Assembly: GCA_005402585.1 (NCBI GenBank)
Contig: BIFP01000022.1
Location: 124,001-188,000 of the forward strand
Reading direction: 5' to 3'
Source of the DNA: Micromonosporaceae bacterium KJ-029
Lineage (GTDB): Bacteria > Actinomycetota > Actinomycetes > Mycobacteriales > Micromonosporaceae
Length of the DNA stretch: 64,000 nt
The position numbers were made by a program, and so were the translations under genes. The notes beneath the pieces were generated by a model. The model ran no database searches and was not told the DNA's origin. It worked only from the letters and a program-made list of their open reading frames with translations. Positions 1-7,788 of the stretch are shown piece after piece; within the stretch, counting starts at the first letter, position 1; every line of letters starts with the position of its first letter.

Positions 1-68
1 GGCACCCCGTGCGCGTAGGTGGCCGGGTGGGCGATGTCCGGACGGGCGGTGCCCAGCACGCCGGTCAC
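1..68 (-). CDS. Cytochrome P450, N-terminal fragment (runs off the left edge)
   Basis: Reading the minus strand from a GTG at 68 gives a 22-residue start that contains HPATYAHGVP, typical of the beginning of actinobacterial P450s of the CYP125/CYP142/CYP123 type, where a D/HPxxYAxGVPHE stretch opens the protein. The GTG overlaps the TGA of the upstream CoA ligase as GTGA, so it is probably translationally coupled and the last visible gene of the polyketide operon. The rest, including the I-helix and heme loop, lies outside the window, so the P450 call rests on a short motif only. Confidence 0.5.
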   Translation of the reverse strand, partial: MTGVLGTARPDIAHPATYAHGV

Positions 69-1660
69 GGCACCGGTTCCGCCGACGTTGTCCGCTCCAG
101 CACGGCGTCCGGATCATCCGGCGCGGGCGGCGCGATGGCGCGGCGCAGCGCGTCCTTACGTAGCTTGCCGGAGGTGTCTCGGGGCAGGGCGGCCACCGAG
201 TGGTAGGCCCGCGGTGTCTTGAAACCCGCGAGCGAACGGCGGCAGTGCGGATCGAGCAGCGCGAACAGGTCCGCCGGCTCGGGCTGCTCCGGCTCGATCA
301 CCGCGACCACGTGCTCCCCGAACTCGTGGTCCGGCACGCCGATGACCGCCGCGTCCCGGACCGCCGGATGGGCCAGCAGCACCGCTTCGACCTCCGTGGG
401 ATAGACGTTCACGCCGCCGGTGACGATCAGGTCCTGGGCCCGCCCGTCGAGGTACAGGAAGCCGGCCTCGTCCAGGTGTCCCAGCTCGCCGTAGGTGAAG
501 CTGTTCGCGTTCAGGTGCGCGGCGCGGGTCTTCTCGGGCGCCTTGTGGTACTGGAACGTGCGCCCGGTGAGGCGCCGGACGAACACCCGCCCGGACACAC
601 CGGCGGGTACCGGCTCGCCCTCCTCGTCGATCACCAACAGCTCGTACGGCGGCACGGCCCGGCCCACGCTGCCCGGCCGGCGCAGCCAGTCGCGCGAGTT
701 GATGAGGCTCACCACGCCGCCCTCGGTGGCGCCGTAGTACTCCAGGAACACCGGCCCCCACCACTCGATCATGGCCCGCTTGACGTCCTGCGGGCACGGC
801 CCGCCGCCGTGCCAGACCCGCCGTAGCGATGCGCCGGAGAAGCCGCGGCGGACGTGGTCCGGGAGGCGGAGCAACCGCACCAGCTGAGTCGGCACCAGAT
901 GCGCCGCGGATATCTGCTCCGCGTCGATGACCGCGAGCGTGGCCTGCGGGTCGAACCGCTCCTGGATGTGCAGCGTGCAGCCGCGCAGCAGGGCGAGCAG
1001 CGCGAGGAACAGTTGCGACGAGTGGTACCAGGGCCCGTCGAGCAGGAACCGCTCGTTCGCCGGGACGTCGAGGACCACCCGGGCGTACTCCAGCAGCTTG
1101 GCCACCCGGGTGAACGGCGCCCCGACCACGAACATGCCGTTGAGCACACCCTTGGGTGCGCCGGTGGTCCCCGACGTGTAGAGCATGGTGGAGCCGCAGC
1201 ACTGTTCGGCCGGCTCGGCCGGATCCGCGGCGGCGAGCAGGGGCTCCACGGCCCGGAAGCCGGGCACGTCACGGTCGCCGAGGACCAGCCGCGTCGGCAC
1301 CTCCCCCGGTGCGCGGGCGGCGGCCCGGCCGCTCACCGGCGCATAGCCCTCCTCGACGATCAGCCCCCGGCACTCCGCGTCGCTGATCAGATAGGCGATC
1401 TCCGGCTCGGTCAGGTGCCAGTTCACCGGCACCACGGTGATCCCGCGGTGCAGGCAGGCGAGCAGGATCTCGAAGGTCTCCCGGCGATTGCCGAGCACGC
1501 AGGCCACCCGGTCGCCGCGGCCCAGCCCCTCGGCGGCCAGGACGTTCATCCAGCGATGCACCCGCTCGCCGAGCTCCCGCCAGCTGGCCCGGCCGCGCCG
1601 GTCGGCCAGGGCGGTCCGGCGTCCGTTCGCGGCGATGAGGTCATTGATCAACGTCGGCAT
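65..1660 (-). CDS. Acyl-CoA synthetase / AMP-dependent ligase
   Basis: A 531-residue ANL-superfamily enzyme expected to activate a carboxylic acid as acyl-AMP and then acyl-CoA. The AMP-binding P-loop YTSGTTGAPKG is at about 161-171, the A5 motif YYGATEGG at about 308-315, and the C-terminal catalytic lysine lies in TSGKLRK near 499. The start is set at the ATG of MPTLINDL because the longer reading frame upstream is low-complexity Arg/Gly sequence overlapping the aldolase gene. It lies 8 nt after the aldolase stop and overlaps the P450 start by 4 nt, so it is co-transcribed. It could load a starter or product acid of the polyketide pathway, or a side-chain acid before the acyl-CoA dehydrogenases act. 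The substrate is unknown. Confidence 0.9.
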   Translation of the reverse strand: MPTLINDLIAANGRRTALADRRGRASWRELGERVHRWMNVLAAEGLGRGDRVACVLGNRRETFEILLACLHRGITVVPVNWHLTEPEIAYLISDAECRGLIVEEGYAPVSGRAAARAPGEVPTRLVLGDRDVPGFRAVEPLLAAADPAEPAEQCCGSTMLYTSGTTGAPKGVLNGMFVVGAPFTRVAKLLEYARVVLDVPANERFLLDGPWYHSSQLFLALLALLRGCTLHIQERFDPQATLAVIDAEQISAAHLVPTQLVRLLRLPDHVRRGFSGASLRRVWHGGGPCPQDVKRAMIEWWGPVFLEYYGATEGGVVSLINSRDWLRRPGSVGRAVPPYELLVIDEEGEPVPAGVSGRVFVRRLTGRTFQYHKAPEKTRAAHLNANSFTYGELGHLDEAGFLYLDGRAQDLIVTGGVNVYPTEVEAVLLAHPAVRDAAVIGVPDHEFGEHVVAVIEPEQPEPADLFALLDPHCRRSLAGFKTPRAYHSVAALPRDTSGKLRKDALRRAIAPPAPDDPDAVLERTTSAEPVP

Positions 1661-1668
1661 GAGCGCGT

Positions 1669-2409
1669 CTACTCCTCGAGCAGGTCGGGTTGGGCGCGGA
1701 CGATGTCGTCGTAGAGCGGGGCGAAGTTGAACCGGCCCATGCCCGGCGTGCCCATCAGGGCCGCCGTCGCCCGCGCGGCGTCCGGGCGGATCGGTACCGG
1801 CCGGCCGGCCGCCTCGGCGAGCAGTTGCACCTGGCAGCTGCGATCCATGGTGATGAACCACCACGCCGCCTCCTGCACGCTCCCGCCGACGGTGAGCAGG
1901 CCGTGATTGCGCAGGATCACCGCCTTGGCGTCGCCGAGCCGGTCGGCGATGTGCTTCGCCTCCCGCGACTCCAGGACCACGCCCTCGAAGCCGTCGTAGA
2001 CCGCATGGTCCTCGTAGAAGGCGCAGGCGTCCTGGGTGAGCGGGTCGAGCGGCCGGCCGAGGGTGGCCCAGGCCCGCCCGTACGTGGAGTGCGTGTGCGC
2101 GGCCGCCACCACGTCCGGCCGGGCGGCGTGCACGTGCGAGTGGATCGCGTACCCGGCCGGGTTCACGCTGCCCTCGCCGGCGACCACCGTGCCGGCCCCG
2201 TCGACCAGCAGCAGGTCGGCGACCCGCACGTGCCCGAAGTGCATGCCGAACGGGTTGATCCAGAAGTGGTCCGGCTCGATCGGGTCGCGGGCGGTGACGT
2301 GTCCCCCGGCGCCGTGGTCGAAGCCGAGACGGGCGAACAGCCGCAGGGTCGCGGCGAGCCGTTGCTTGCGGTAGCGCCGTTCGGCGAGCGGTTCGCGTCG
2401 GGTGGTCAT
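1669..2409 (-). CDS. Class II aldolase/adducin family protein
   Basis: A 246-residue protein with the class II aldolase/adducin fold. Metal-binding histidines are visible in HSHVHAARP and AAHTHSTYG, and a further conserved motif ILRNHGLLTVGG follows. Family members are Zn-dependent aldolases, epimerases or decarboxylases of small sugars and acids; stand-alone copies also occur in secondary-metabolite clusters with no assigned reaction. The ATG at 2409 overlaps the stop of the preceding gene (TCAT on the plus strand), so it belongs to the minus-strand polyketide operon. A retro-aldol or hydration step on an acyl intermediate is possible, but this is inference. Confidence 0.8.
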   Translation of the reverse strand: MTTRREPLAERRYRKQRLAATLRLFARLGFDHGAGGHVTARDPIEPDHFWINPFGMHFGHVRVADLLLVDGAGTVVAGEGSVNPAGYAIHSHVHAARPDVVAAAHTHSTYGRAWATLGRPLDPLTQDACAFYEDHAVYDGFEGVVLESREAKHIADRLGDAKAVILRNHGLLTVGGSVQEAAWWFITMDRSCQVQLLAEAAGRPVPIRPDAARATAALMGTPGMGRFNFAPLYDDIVRAQPDLLEE

Positions 2410-3092
2410 CCGCAACCGCCCGGGGTGTCGAGGTCGTACGGCGGGGTCAGCCGGGCCGGCTCGGTGACCACCGGACGGTCGTCGCCCGCGCGCCACACCT
2501 CGAGGAAGGCGTCGACCCGTTCCAGTCCCCAGAACCGGTGCCGCCCCAGCTTCAGGTAGGGGATGCCGAAGATGTCGTCGAGGTACGCGCGGTACAGGCA
2601 GTCGACACCCTCCTCCCGGATGCTCTCCGACTCCGCGGCCAGCACCGCCGTCTCCGGATCCAGCCCCGCCTCCTTGGCCGCACGGCGCACCGTGTCGGGC
2701 TGGCAGATGTCCTCCCCACGCCCCCAGCGGGCCTGCACCAGCGCGTCGTAGAGCGGCTCGGCCAGGCCCTCGCGCCGGGCGGCGAGCCAGGCCAGATGCG
2801 GCAGCTCCCACCACGGGTCCACGTCGACCGGCCACGCCATGCTCAGGTTCCGGCGCTGGGCCAGCCGTTTGGTGTCGAGCAGCATGTACAGGTGCTTGGC
2901 CCGGCTCATCTGCACGTAGTGGAACTCGCCACCGCGCGCCGCCAGTGCCGCCGCCGACCGCTCGTCCGGGTCCCAGTACGGCTGCAGGTCCATCCTGGTG
3001 AACAGATCCGGTACGGCCTCACGCAACCGTCGCACCGCGAACCAGCTGTACGGGCTGCGGAACGAGAAGTACAGCCGCGGCCGGGCGCTCAT
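2406..3092 (-). CDS. DsbA-like / HCCA isomerase (GST-kappa fold) protein
   Basis: A 228-residue thioredoxin-fold protein of the 2-hydroxychromene-2-carboxylate isomerase / GST-kappa type. The N-terminal signature YFSFRSPYSWF matches the xFxSPYSYxA motif of that group; there is no CxxC, so it is not a disulphide oxidoreductase. The C-terminal part has the usual GIPYLKLGRHRFWGLERVD stretch (family consensus GVPxFxxxxxxxxGxDR). The ATG at 3092 overlaps the previous stop by 4 nt, and the downstream aldolase starts in its stop codon. In this operon a glutathione- or mycothiol-independent cis-trans isomerisation of an unsaturated acyl or ring intermediate is a reasonable guess, not demonstrated. 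Confidence 0.75.
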   Translation of the reverse strand: MSARPRLYFSFRSPYSWFAVRRLREAVPDLFTRMDLQPYWDPDERSAAALAARGGEFHYVQMSRAKHLYMLLDTKRLAQRRNLSMAWPVDVDPWWELPHLAWLAARREGLAEPLYDALVQARWGRGEDICQPDTVRRAAKEAGLDPETAVLAAESESIREEGVDCLYRAYLDDIFGIPYLKLGRHRFWGLERVDAFLEVWRAGDDRPVVTEPARLTPPYDLDTPGGCG

Positions 3093-4024
3093 CGCCGGCC
3101 TCCCCGCAGCGCCGCGACCACCTCGTCGTCGAGCTCGGCCATGCCGCCGGCGCCGGGTCCGGCGGCGATGGCGTAGCCGTGCAGGATCTGCGCCTGCGCG
3201 ACCTGCACCAGGCGGTCGCCGCGCTGGACGTAGCACCGCATCCGGGCGTCGAACAGCACACCGCGCAGGATGTCGGTGACGGTGAGGACGGTGTGCACGG
3301 TCTCCTCCATCCGCGCGGCCTCGACCAGTTGCAGGTGGCAGCGCGACACCACCGGAATCCAGGACCGCTCGGTCAGCAGCCGGCCGACGGAGATGCCACG
3401 GGCGGCGAGGAACCGGTCCACCACCTCCTCCAGGGCGCGCACGAACCCGGAGTGCTGGACCCGGTCGGAGTAGTGGCAGTAGAAGTACGGCGCCCGCCAG
3501 GACCACAGGTGTCCGTCCGGCTCCGCGCCCAGCACGTCCTCGGCGGTCTCACCGGGCGCCAGCGACCGGTGATCCGGGCGGGCAACCGTGGTCGCCGCGG
3601 CCAGATCGGGGACTTCCAGGGCACCGAGCAGGCCGGGTGCGCGACGGTAGTTCTCGGCGGTGCGCTCGCGGACGAGGGCGACCCGCACCCGGCCCCGCAG
3701 CGCCGTCACCTCCCGTCCGTCCCGGTTCACCACGAGCCGGACGCTCAGCCGGTTGTCCTCGGCCGCGATGACCTCGGCCCGGACCTCGTCGTCCAGTTCG
3801 AGCACCGCCGGCAGTTGTACGGAACTCTCCACGATCTCCACGCCGAGACCGTGCCGCAGGTACAGCCCACCGGCGCCGGCCCCCTGGTCTCGGAGCCAGC
3901 GCAGCACGCCCTGTTCGACCAGGTAGAGAAAGTGCTTGAAACCGATCCAGGTACGGATGTTCGCGCCCTCGTACCCCGGCTCGGTGTGCACCACGGTGGG
4001 TGCTGGTGTGATCGTCACGGTCAT
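3089..4024 (-). CDS. Tandem hotdog (4HBT-like) thioesterase-like protein
   Basis: A 311-residue protein that looks like two hotdog domains. The first (about 10-150) begins with a long helix region TWIGFKHFLYLVEQGV; the second (about 175-300) has CHYSDRVQHSGFVRALEEV, resembling the acyl-CoA thioesterase helix with Asp, His and Glu side chains. Such double-hotdog enzymes hydrolyse or transfer acyl thioesters, or act as inactive partners. It is coupled to the HCCA-isomerase-like gene (4-nt overlap) and starts 3 nt after the hydrolase stop. It may release the finished acyl chain from the ACP, but the catalytic residues could not be assigned with certainty. Confidence 0.65.
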   Translation of the reverse strand: MTVTITPAPTVVHTEPGYEGANIRTWIGFKHFLYLVEQGVLRWLRDQGAGAGGLYLRHGLGVEIVESSVQLPAVLELDDEVRAEVIAAEDNRLSVRLVVNRDGREVTALRGRVRVALVRERTAENYRRAPGLLGALEVPDLAAATTVARPDHRSLAPGETAEDVLGAEPDGHLWSWRAPYFYCHYSDRVQHSGFVRALEEVVDRFLAARGISVGRLLTERSWIPVVSRCHLQLVEAARMEETVHTVLTVTDILRGVLFDARMRCYVQRGDRLVQVAQAQILHGYAIAAGPGAGGMAELDDEVVAALRGGRR

Positions 4025-4027
4025 TGC

Positions 4028-4810
4028 TCAGCCCGCCGTTCCAGTCGTCGCCCGGGCCAGCCGGACCAGGTCGGCGACCTGGTCAGCGATCCCTCGGGCG
4101 TGCCGTAAATGGCAGAAGTGGTCGTAGTCGTCGCGCAGGTGGAGACGGCCGCCCGGCATGCCCGCGGCGAGCACCTCCGCCGCCTTCGGCGTCAGGGTGG
4201 GATCGGCGCCGCCGGCGAGCACCGCGACCGGCCGGTCCACCGCCTCGAGCGACAGATCGGCGGTCGCCAGATACTGCTCGAAGACGGTGAGGAAGCCGGC
4301 CGGGCCCACCCGCTCGATCGCCAGGTCCGTCATCGCCGCCAGCAGCCCGGCATCGACGCGGGCCGCCCGGCTGCCCATCCGGGTACGCAGGCCGTCGTGG
4401 ATGTGCTGCGCGAACGTCTCCCGGGAACGGTCGAACAGCGCCCAAGTGACGGGCCGGCCCGGGGGGCGGTACAGGGGACAGATGAGCGCGACGGTGTGCC
4501 CGGCGAGGGGTTCGTCGGCGCACAGCAGCTGGAGTGCGGCGTTGCCGCCGAACGAGTGCGCCACCAGCACGTCCGGGGTTCGGGGCAGTGCGGCCAGACC
4601 CGAGCGCAGCCAGTGCGCGGGCGACCGGCGCCGCCACCCGTAGTCGTTGCCGGCACGCCAAGGAAGGTCCAGGGCGACCAGGTGCCGGCGCGGGCCGAGC
4701 TGCTCGGCGAGGGGCCGCCAGCTCTGCCAGGTGTCCTCCAGCCCGTGCGCGAACGCCACGAGTGGGCCGTCCGGATCGCCCTCGTTGAGCACGTGCAGGG
4801 GTACGGTCAC
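4028..4810 (-). CDS. Alpha/beta hydrolase
   Basis: A 260-residue alpha/beta-hydrolase. The nucleophile elbow is HSFGG with Ser at about 86; the oxyanion-hole HG motif AFAHGLEDTW lies at about 20-29; the acid residue is probably the Asp in GGADPTL, and the His in DDYDHFCHL is a candidate for the third member of the triad. There is no signal peptide, so the protein is probably cytoplasmic. Its ATG overlaps the stop of the ketosynthase-like gene by 4 nt. Possible roles are a type II (editing) thioesterase or release of the polyketide from ACP or CoA; the sequence does not decide between them. Confidence 0.85.
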   Translation of the reverse strand: MTVPLHVLNEGDPDGPLVAFAHGLEDTWQSWRPLAEQLGPRRHLVALDLPWRAGNDYGWRRRSPAHWLRSGLAALPRTPDVLVAHSFGGNAALQLLCADEPLAGHTVALICPLYRPPGRPVTWALFDRSRETFAQHIHDGLRTRMGSRAARVDAGLLAAMTDLAIERVGPAGFLTVFEQYLATADLSLEAVDRPVAVLAGGADPTLTPKAAEVLAAGMPGGRLHLRDDYDHFCHLRHARGIADQVADLVRLARATTGTAG

Positions 4811-5619
4811 GACGCACCGCCGATGACGGCGAACGGCTCGTCGTCGGGGTCGCCCACGGCCAGCGGGCCGTGTCCCTCGTCGGCCACCAGATGTGCGGCC
4901 AGGGCGAGGGTGACGACGTCGCGGGCGCCGTAGGAGTCACCCCAGCGGTCGACCGGGCCGGACGGCACCGGCACGGCTGCGGGCAGCGGCGGTCGCGAGT
5001 GGACGGCGAGGGGGCCGGGGTGAGCGGTGAGCACGACGCAGGCGGCACCCGCCCGCAGCGGCGGGGCACCGGCGTGCAGCGCCAGGGCGATCTCGTCCGC
5101 CGGCTCCACGCCGACCAGGACCACCCGGTCGGCGCGGCCCGCCGCCAGCAGCAGCGCGGCGGTGCGCAGTCCGGCCCGCCCGGACCGGGCGCCGGAGCAG
5201 ATCATCATGTTCGGGCCGCCGAAGCCGAACCACAGCGCCACCGCGCTGGACACCACGTTGCTGGACACGCCCGGCGCGTCGAGCACACTGACCGCGCGCC
5301 CGCCCACCTCGGCGACCGTTCGGGCCACCCGGGCCACGGTCTCGACGTTGCCCAGGTTGCTGCAGGCCACCACCGCGGTGCCCGGCAGCGGCTCCGGCAC
5401 CGGGTGGCGGCCCGGTGCCAGCCCCAGCGCCCGGTGCACGGCGCAGAGCGCGAGCCGCGTCGCCGGGTCCTTGGACAGCAGGCCCTTGCGGCCCAGCAGT
5501 GTGGCCGCCCGGTCGGCGGTGGCGGCCTCGGTACGCGCCCATTTCCCCGTTCCGGCGGCGCTCAGGTCGGCGCCGGGCAGGTGGAGGCTCCAACCGGTCG
5601 CGTACAGGGCGGTGGTCAC
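4807..5619 (-). CDS. Small ketosynthase-like protein (thiolase fold), histidines missing
   Basis: A 270-residue protein, much shorter than a normal ketosynthase (about 400). A nucleophile-like Cys occurs at about 141 in MMICSGARSG, and FGFGGPN nearby is also ketosynthase-like, but neither the HGTGT nor the GHT histidine motif is present and the C-terminal half is reduced. The GTG start (5619) is chosen because it overlaps the preceding stop as GTGA; the longer open frame upstream is antisense to a real ketosynthase. Aryl-polyene clusters also carry short KS-fold partner proteins beside full ketosynthases, so a structural or chain-length role is likely (inference). Catalytic condensation seems unlikely without the histidines. 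Confidence 0.7.
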   Translation of the reverse strand: MTTALYATGWSLHLPGADLSAAGTGKWARTEAATADRAATLLGRKGLLSKDPATRLALCAVHRALGLAPGRHPVPEPLPGTAVVACSNLGNVETVARVARTVAEVGGRAVSVLDAPGVSSNVVSSAVALWFGFGGPNMMICSGARSGRAGLRTAALLLAAGRADRVVLVGVEPADEIALALHAGAPPLRAGAACVVLTAHPGPLAVHSRPPLPAAVPVPSGPVDRWGDSYGARDVVTLALAAHLVADEGHGPLAVGDPDDEPFAVIGGAS

Positions 5620-6728
5620 GGCGCCTCCAGCAGGGAGACCGCGTTGACGCCGCCGAATCCGAATGCGTTCACCTGTACCAGCCGGGGCTGTAGCCCGACG
5701 AAGTCCTCCACGGCGAACCGCAGTCCGGCGCCCTCCGGCAGGACCGTACGCAGGCCGGCCACCGGCGGCACCAGCCCGGTCGCCAGGCAGCGGATCGCCA
5801 CGTCCGCGTTGACGAGCGCCGCGGCACCAGAGGTGTGCCCCACCGCACCCTTGACCGCGGTGATCAACGGCGAGCCGCCCGCGGCCCCGACCACGGCCCG
5901 CAGCGCCCGGCACTCGGCCGGGTCGTTGAGCGCGGTGCCGGTGCCGTGCGCGATCACCAGATCGGTTTCCGCCGGCTCCCGCCCGGCACGGGCGTACGCG
6001 TCGCGCATGGCACGGCAGATGCCGTCCACGTCGGGCGCGGTCTCGTGCCGGGCGTCGCAGGACAGGCCGGTGCCGGCGACCCGCGCGAGTGCCGGTCCGG
6101 AGGCGTCCGCCGGTTCCACGACCAGCGCGGCCGCGCCGTCGCCGAGTAGTACACCGGTGCGATCCCGGTCGAACGGGCGGACCCGCGTGGTGGGCGGGTC
6201 GCTCACCCGTCCGATCATCGCCAGCATCGACTGTGTCATGGTGTCGGCGGCGGCGACCACGACGGCGTCGGCGTCGCCCTGGGCCAGCATGTCCTCGGCC
6301 AGTGCGAGGACGTGGCCACCCGCGCTGCACGCGTTGGACACGGTGATGACGTCGGTGACGCCCGGCAGCACACGGCGCACCGCCTCGGCGAAATGCAGCC
6401 TCGACCGGGGCGGACGGACCCCGCTGAGCGCGAACTCCTCGACCGCGCCGAGTTCCCGCAGCCCGGTACCCACCAGGGCGGTGACCCGGCGGCGGTCGGT
6501 GTCCAGCCCGGATGCGGCCGCCGCCTCCGCCACGCAGGCCGACAACATCCGGGCGGCGCCGAACGGCCCGGTGCCGGCGGCGTGGTAGCCGTGCGAGACG
6601 TTCAGTCGCGCCCGGGCGGGGTGCCGTAACGGCACCGCTCCGCAGGCACCGCTGAGCAGCGCCGCGAAGGTCCGCCGGCCGTCGCCCAGGCAGGTCCGGA
6701 CGGCGCTACCGGTCACCAGTGCCGGCAT
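5616..6728 (-). CDS. Beta-ketoacyl-ACP synthase (complete catalytic triad)
   Basis: A 370-residue KAS I/II-type condensing enzyme. The triad is visible: Cys134 in SNACSAGG, His261 in HGTGT and His298 in GAVGHTSGAA. NAFGFGGVN near the C-terminus is the usual loop. It overlaps the chain-length-factor-like gene by 23 nt and the downstream KS-like gene by 4 nt. The operon has another full ketosynthase (7785-8990) that sits directly beside the CLF-like gene, so this one may be a separate homodimeric initiation enzyme or the partner of the short KS-like protein, as in systems with two KSs and a CLF. That division of labour is inferred from gene order only. Confidence 0.9.
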   Translation of the reverse strand: MPALVTGSAVRTCLGDGRRTFAALLSGACGAVPLRHPARARLNVSHGYHAAGTGPFGAARMLSACVAEAAAASGLDTDRRRVTALVGTGLRELGAVEEFALSGVRPPRSRLHFAEAVRRVLPGVTDVITVSNACSAGGHVLALAEDMLAQGDADAVVVAAADTMTQSMLAMIGRVSDPPTTRVRPFDRDRTGVLLGDGAAALVVEPADASGPALARVAGTGLSCDARHETAPDVDGICRAMRDAYARAGREPAETDLVIAHGTGTALNDPAECRALRAVVGAAGGSPLITAVKGAVGHTSGAAALVNADVAIRCLATGLVPPVAGLRTVLPEGAGLRFAVEDFVGLQPRLVQVNAFGFGGVNAVSLLEAP

Positions 6729-7788
6729 CGGCGCGCCTCCTCACGACCGCGACGGCCACCGCGCCGTCGGCGTTGCGGGCGGTGAGCAGGGCCGGCCCAG
6801 CGGGTTCCGGGTCGGCCAGCCAGACCGCGAGCGCGGCGGCGGCCGAGGCCGCGTCACACTCCCCCAGCAGCCTCTTCGCCGCCACCCGGCGCGGCCGATG
6901 GCCGAGCAGCCCGGCGACCGCGGCGTACTCGTCCTGACCCGCTCTGTCCGCCTCGCCGGTGAGGACCGCGGTCACGTCGGCGGGTGCGACGCCGGCCCGG
7001 TCGAGCGCGCGCCGGACGCAGGCCGCGAGTGCGCGCGCCCCGGTGCCGCCCGGACCGAACCCGGTGGCGGTGACGAGGTCGGCGATCGGCGCGGCGCCGA
7101 CCCAGGCCGGTGGCTGGGGGGCGGAGAGGACGAATACGGCGGCTGCCTCGCCGAGTGGTACCTCGGCCGTCGTGCCGGTGAGGTGCGCGGCCCACGCCCG
7201 GTGTGCGGAGAACTCCTCGACCGCACCGGCGAGCATCACGTCGGCGTATCCACCGGCGAGCATCATCTCGGCGTACCGGACGGCGTTGAGGAACCCGACC
7301 GCGCCGCCCGAGACGGTGGCGTTGACGCCCCGCAGGCCGTGCCGGATGGCGACCTGGCCCGCCGCGCCGTTCATCACGGTGTTCGGGAACAGCATCGGGT
7401 TCACCAGGTACGGCTTCTCCTGCACCAGCGTCTCGCGGCTGAAGTCGCTGGTGGACCGGAAACTGCCGACCGTCGTGCCGAGCACCACACCGACGCGTCC
7501 GCGGTCGGCGTCGGCGGCCAGCTCGGCCGTGCCGAGGGCGTCCCCGTAGCACGCCACCGCCAGCCCGGTGGCCCGGTCGTACGCGCTGGTGCCCTTGCGG
7601 CCGAGCCGGGCCCGGATGTCGAATTGCGGCACGACGTGTCCACGCGGTGACGGAAGCGGCTCGGCGGGCAGGCCGCCGGTGCCGGGGGCGGCCGGGGCAT
7701 CGACGCGCGGCAGTGACCCGGTGGCCTTGGAGGTGGCCTCGCCGGCCGAGGTCAGTGCGGACCAGCCGCACACGGCCACGCCGGTCAT
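6706..7788 (-). CDS. Chain-length-factor-like ketosynthase beta subunit
   Basis: A 360-residue ketosynthase homologue lacking the active-site cysteine: the usual VSTAC region reads TVSGGAVGFL, placing Ala (about 163) where Cys should be, and no HGTGT motif is present. This is the hallmark of a CLF (KS-beta), which forms a heterodimer with an active KS and sets chain length. The ATG at 7788 overlaps the stop of the adjacent active ketosynthase gene by 4 nt, which fits co-translation and a 1:1 complex with that partner. A CLF of this kind is expected in minimal type II PKSs and in polyene/aryl-polyene systems, but not in ordinary fatty-acid synthesis. Confidence 0.8.
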   Translation of the reverse strand: MTGVAVCGWSALTSAGEATSKATGSLPRVDAPAAPGTGGLPAEPLPSPRGHVVPQFDIRARLGRKGTSAYDRATGLAVACYGDALGTAELAADADRGRVGVVLGTTVGSFRSTSDFSRETLVQEKPYLVNPMLFPNTVMNGAAGQVAIRHGLRGVNATVSGGAVGFLNAVRYAEMMLAGGYADVMLAGAVEEFSAHRAWAAHLTGTTAEVPLGEAAAVFVLSAPQPPAWVGAAPIADLVTATGFGPGGTGARALAACVRRALDRAGVAPADVTAVLTGEADRAGQDEYAAVAGLLGHRPRRVAAKRLLGECDAASAAAALAVWLADPEPAGPALLTARNADGAVAVAVVRRRADAGTGDR

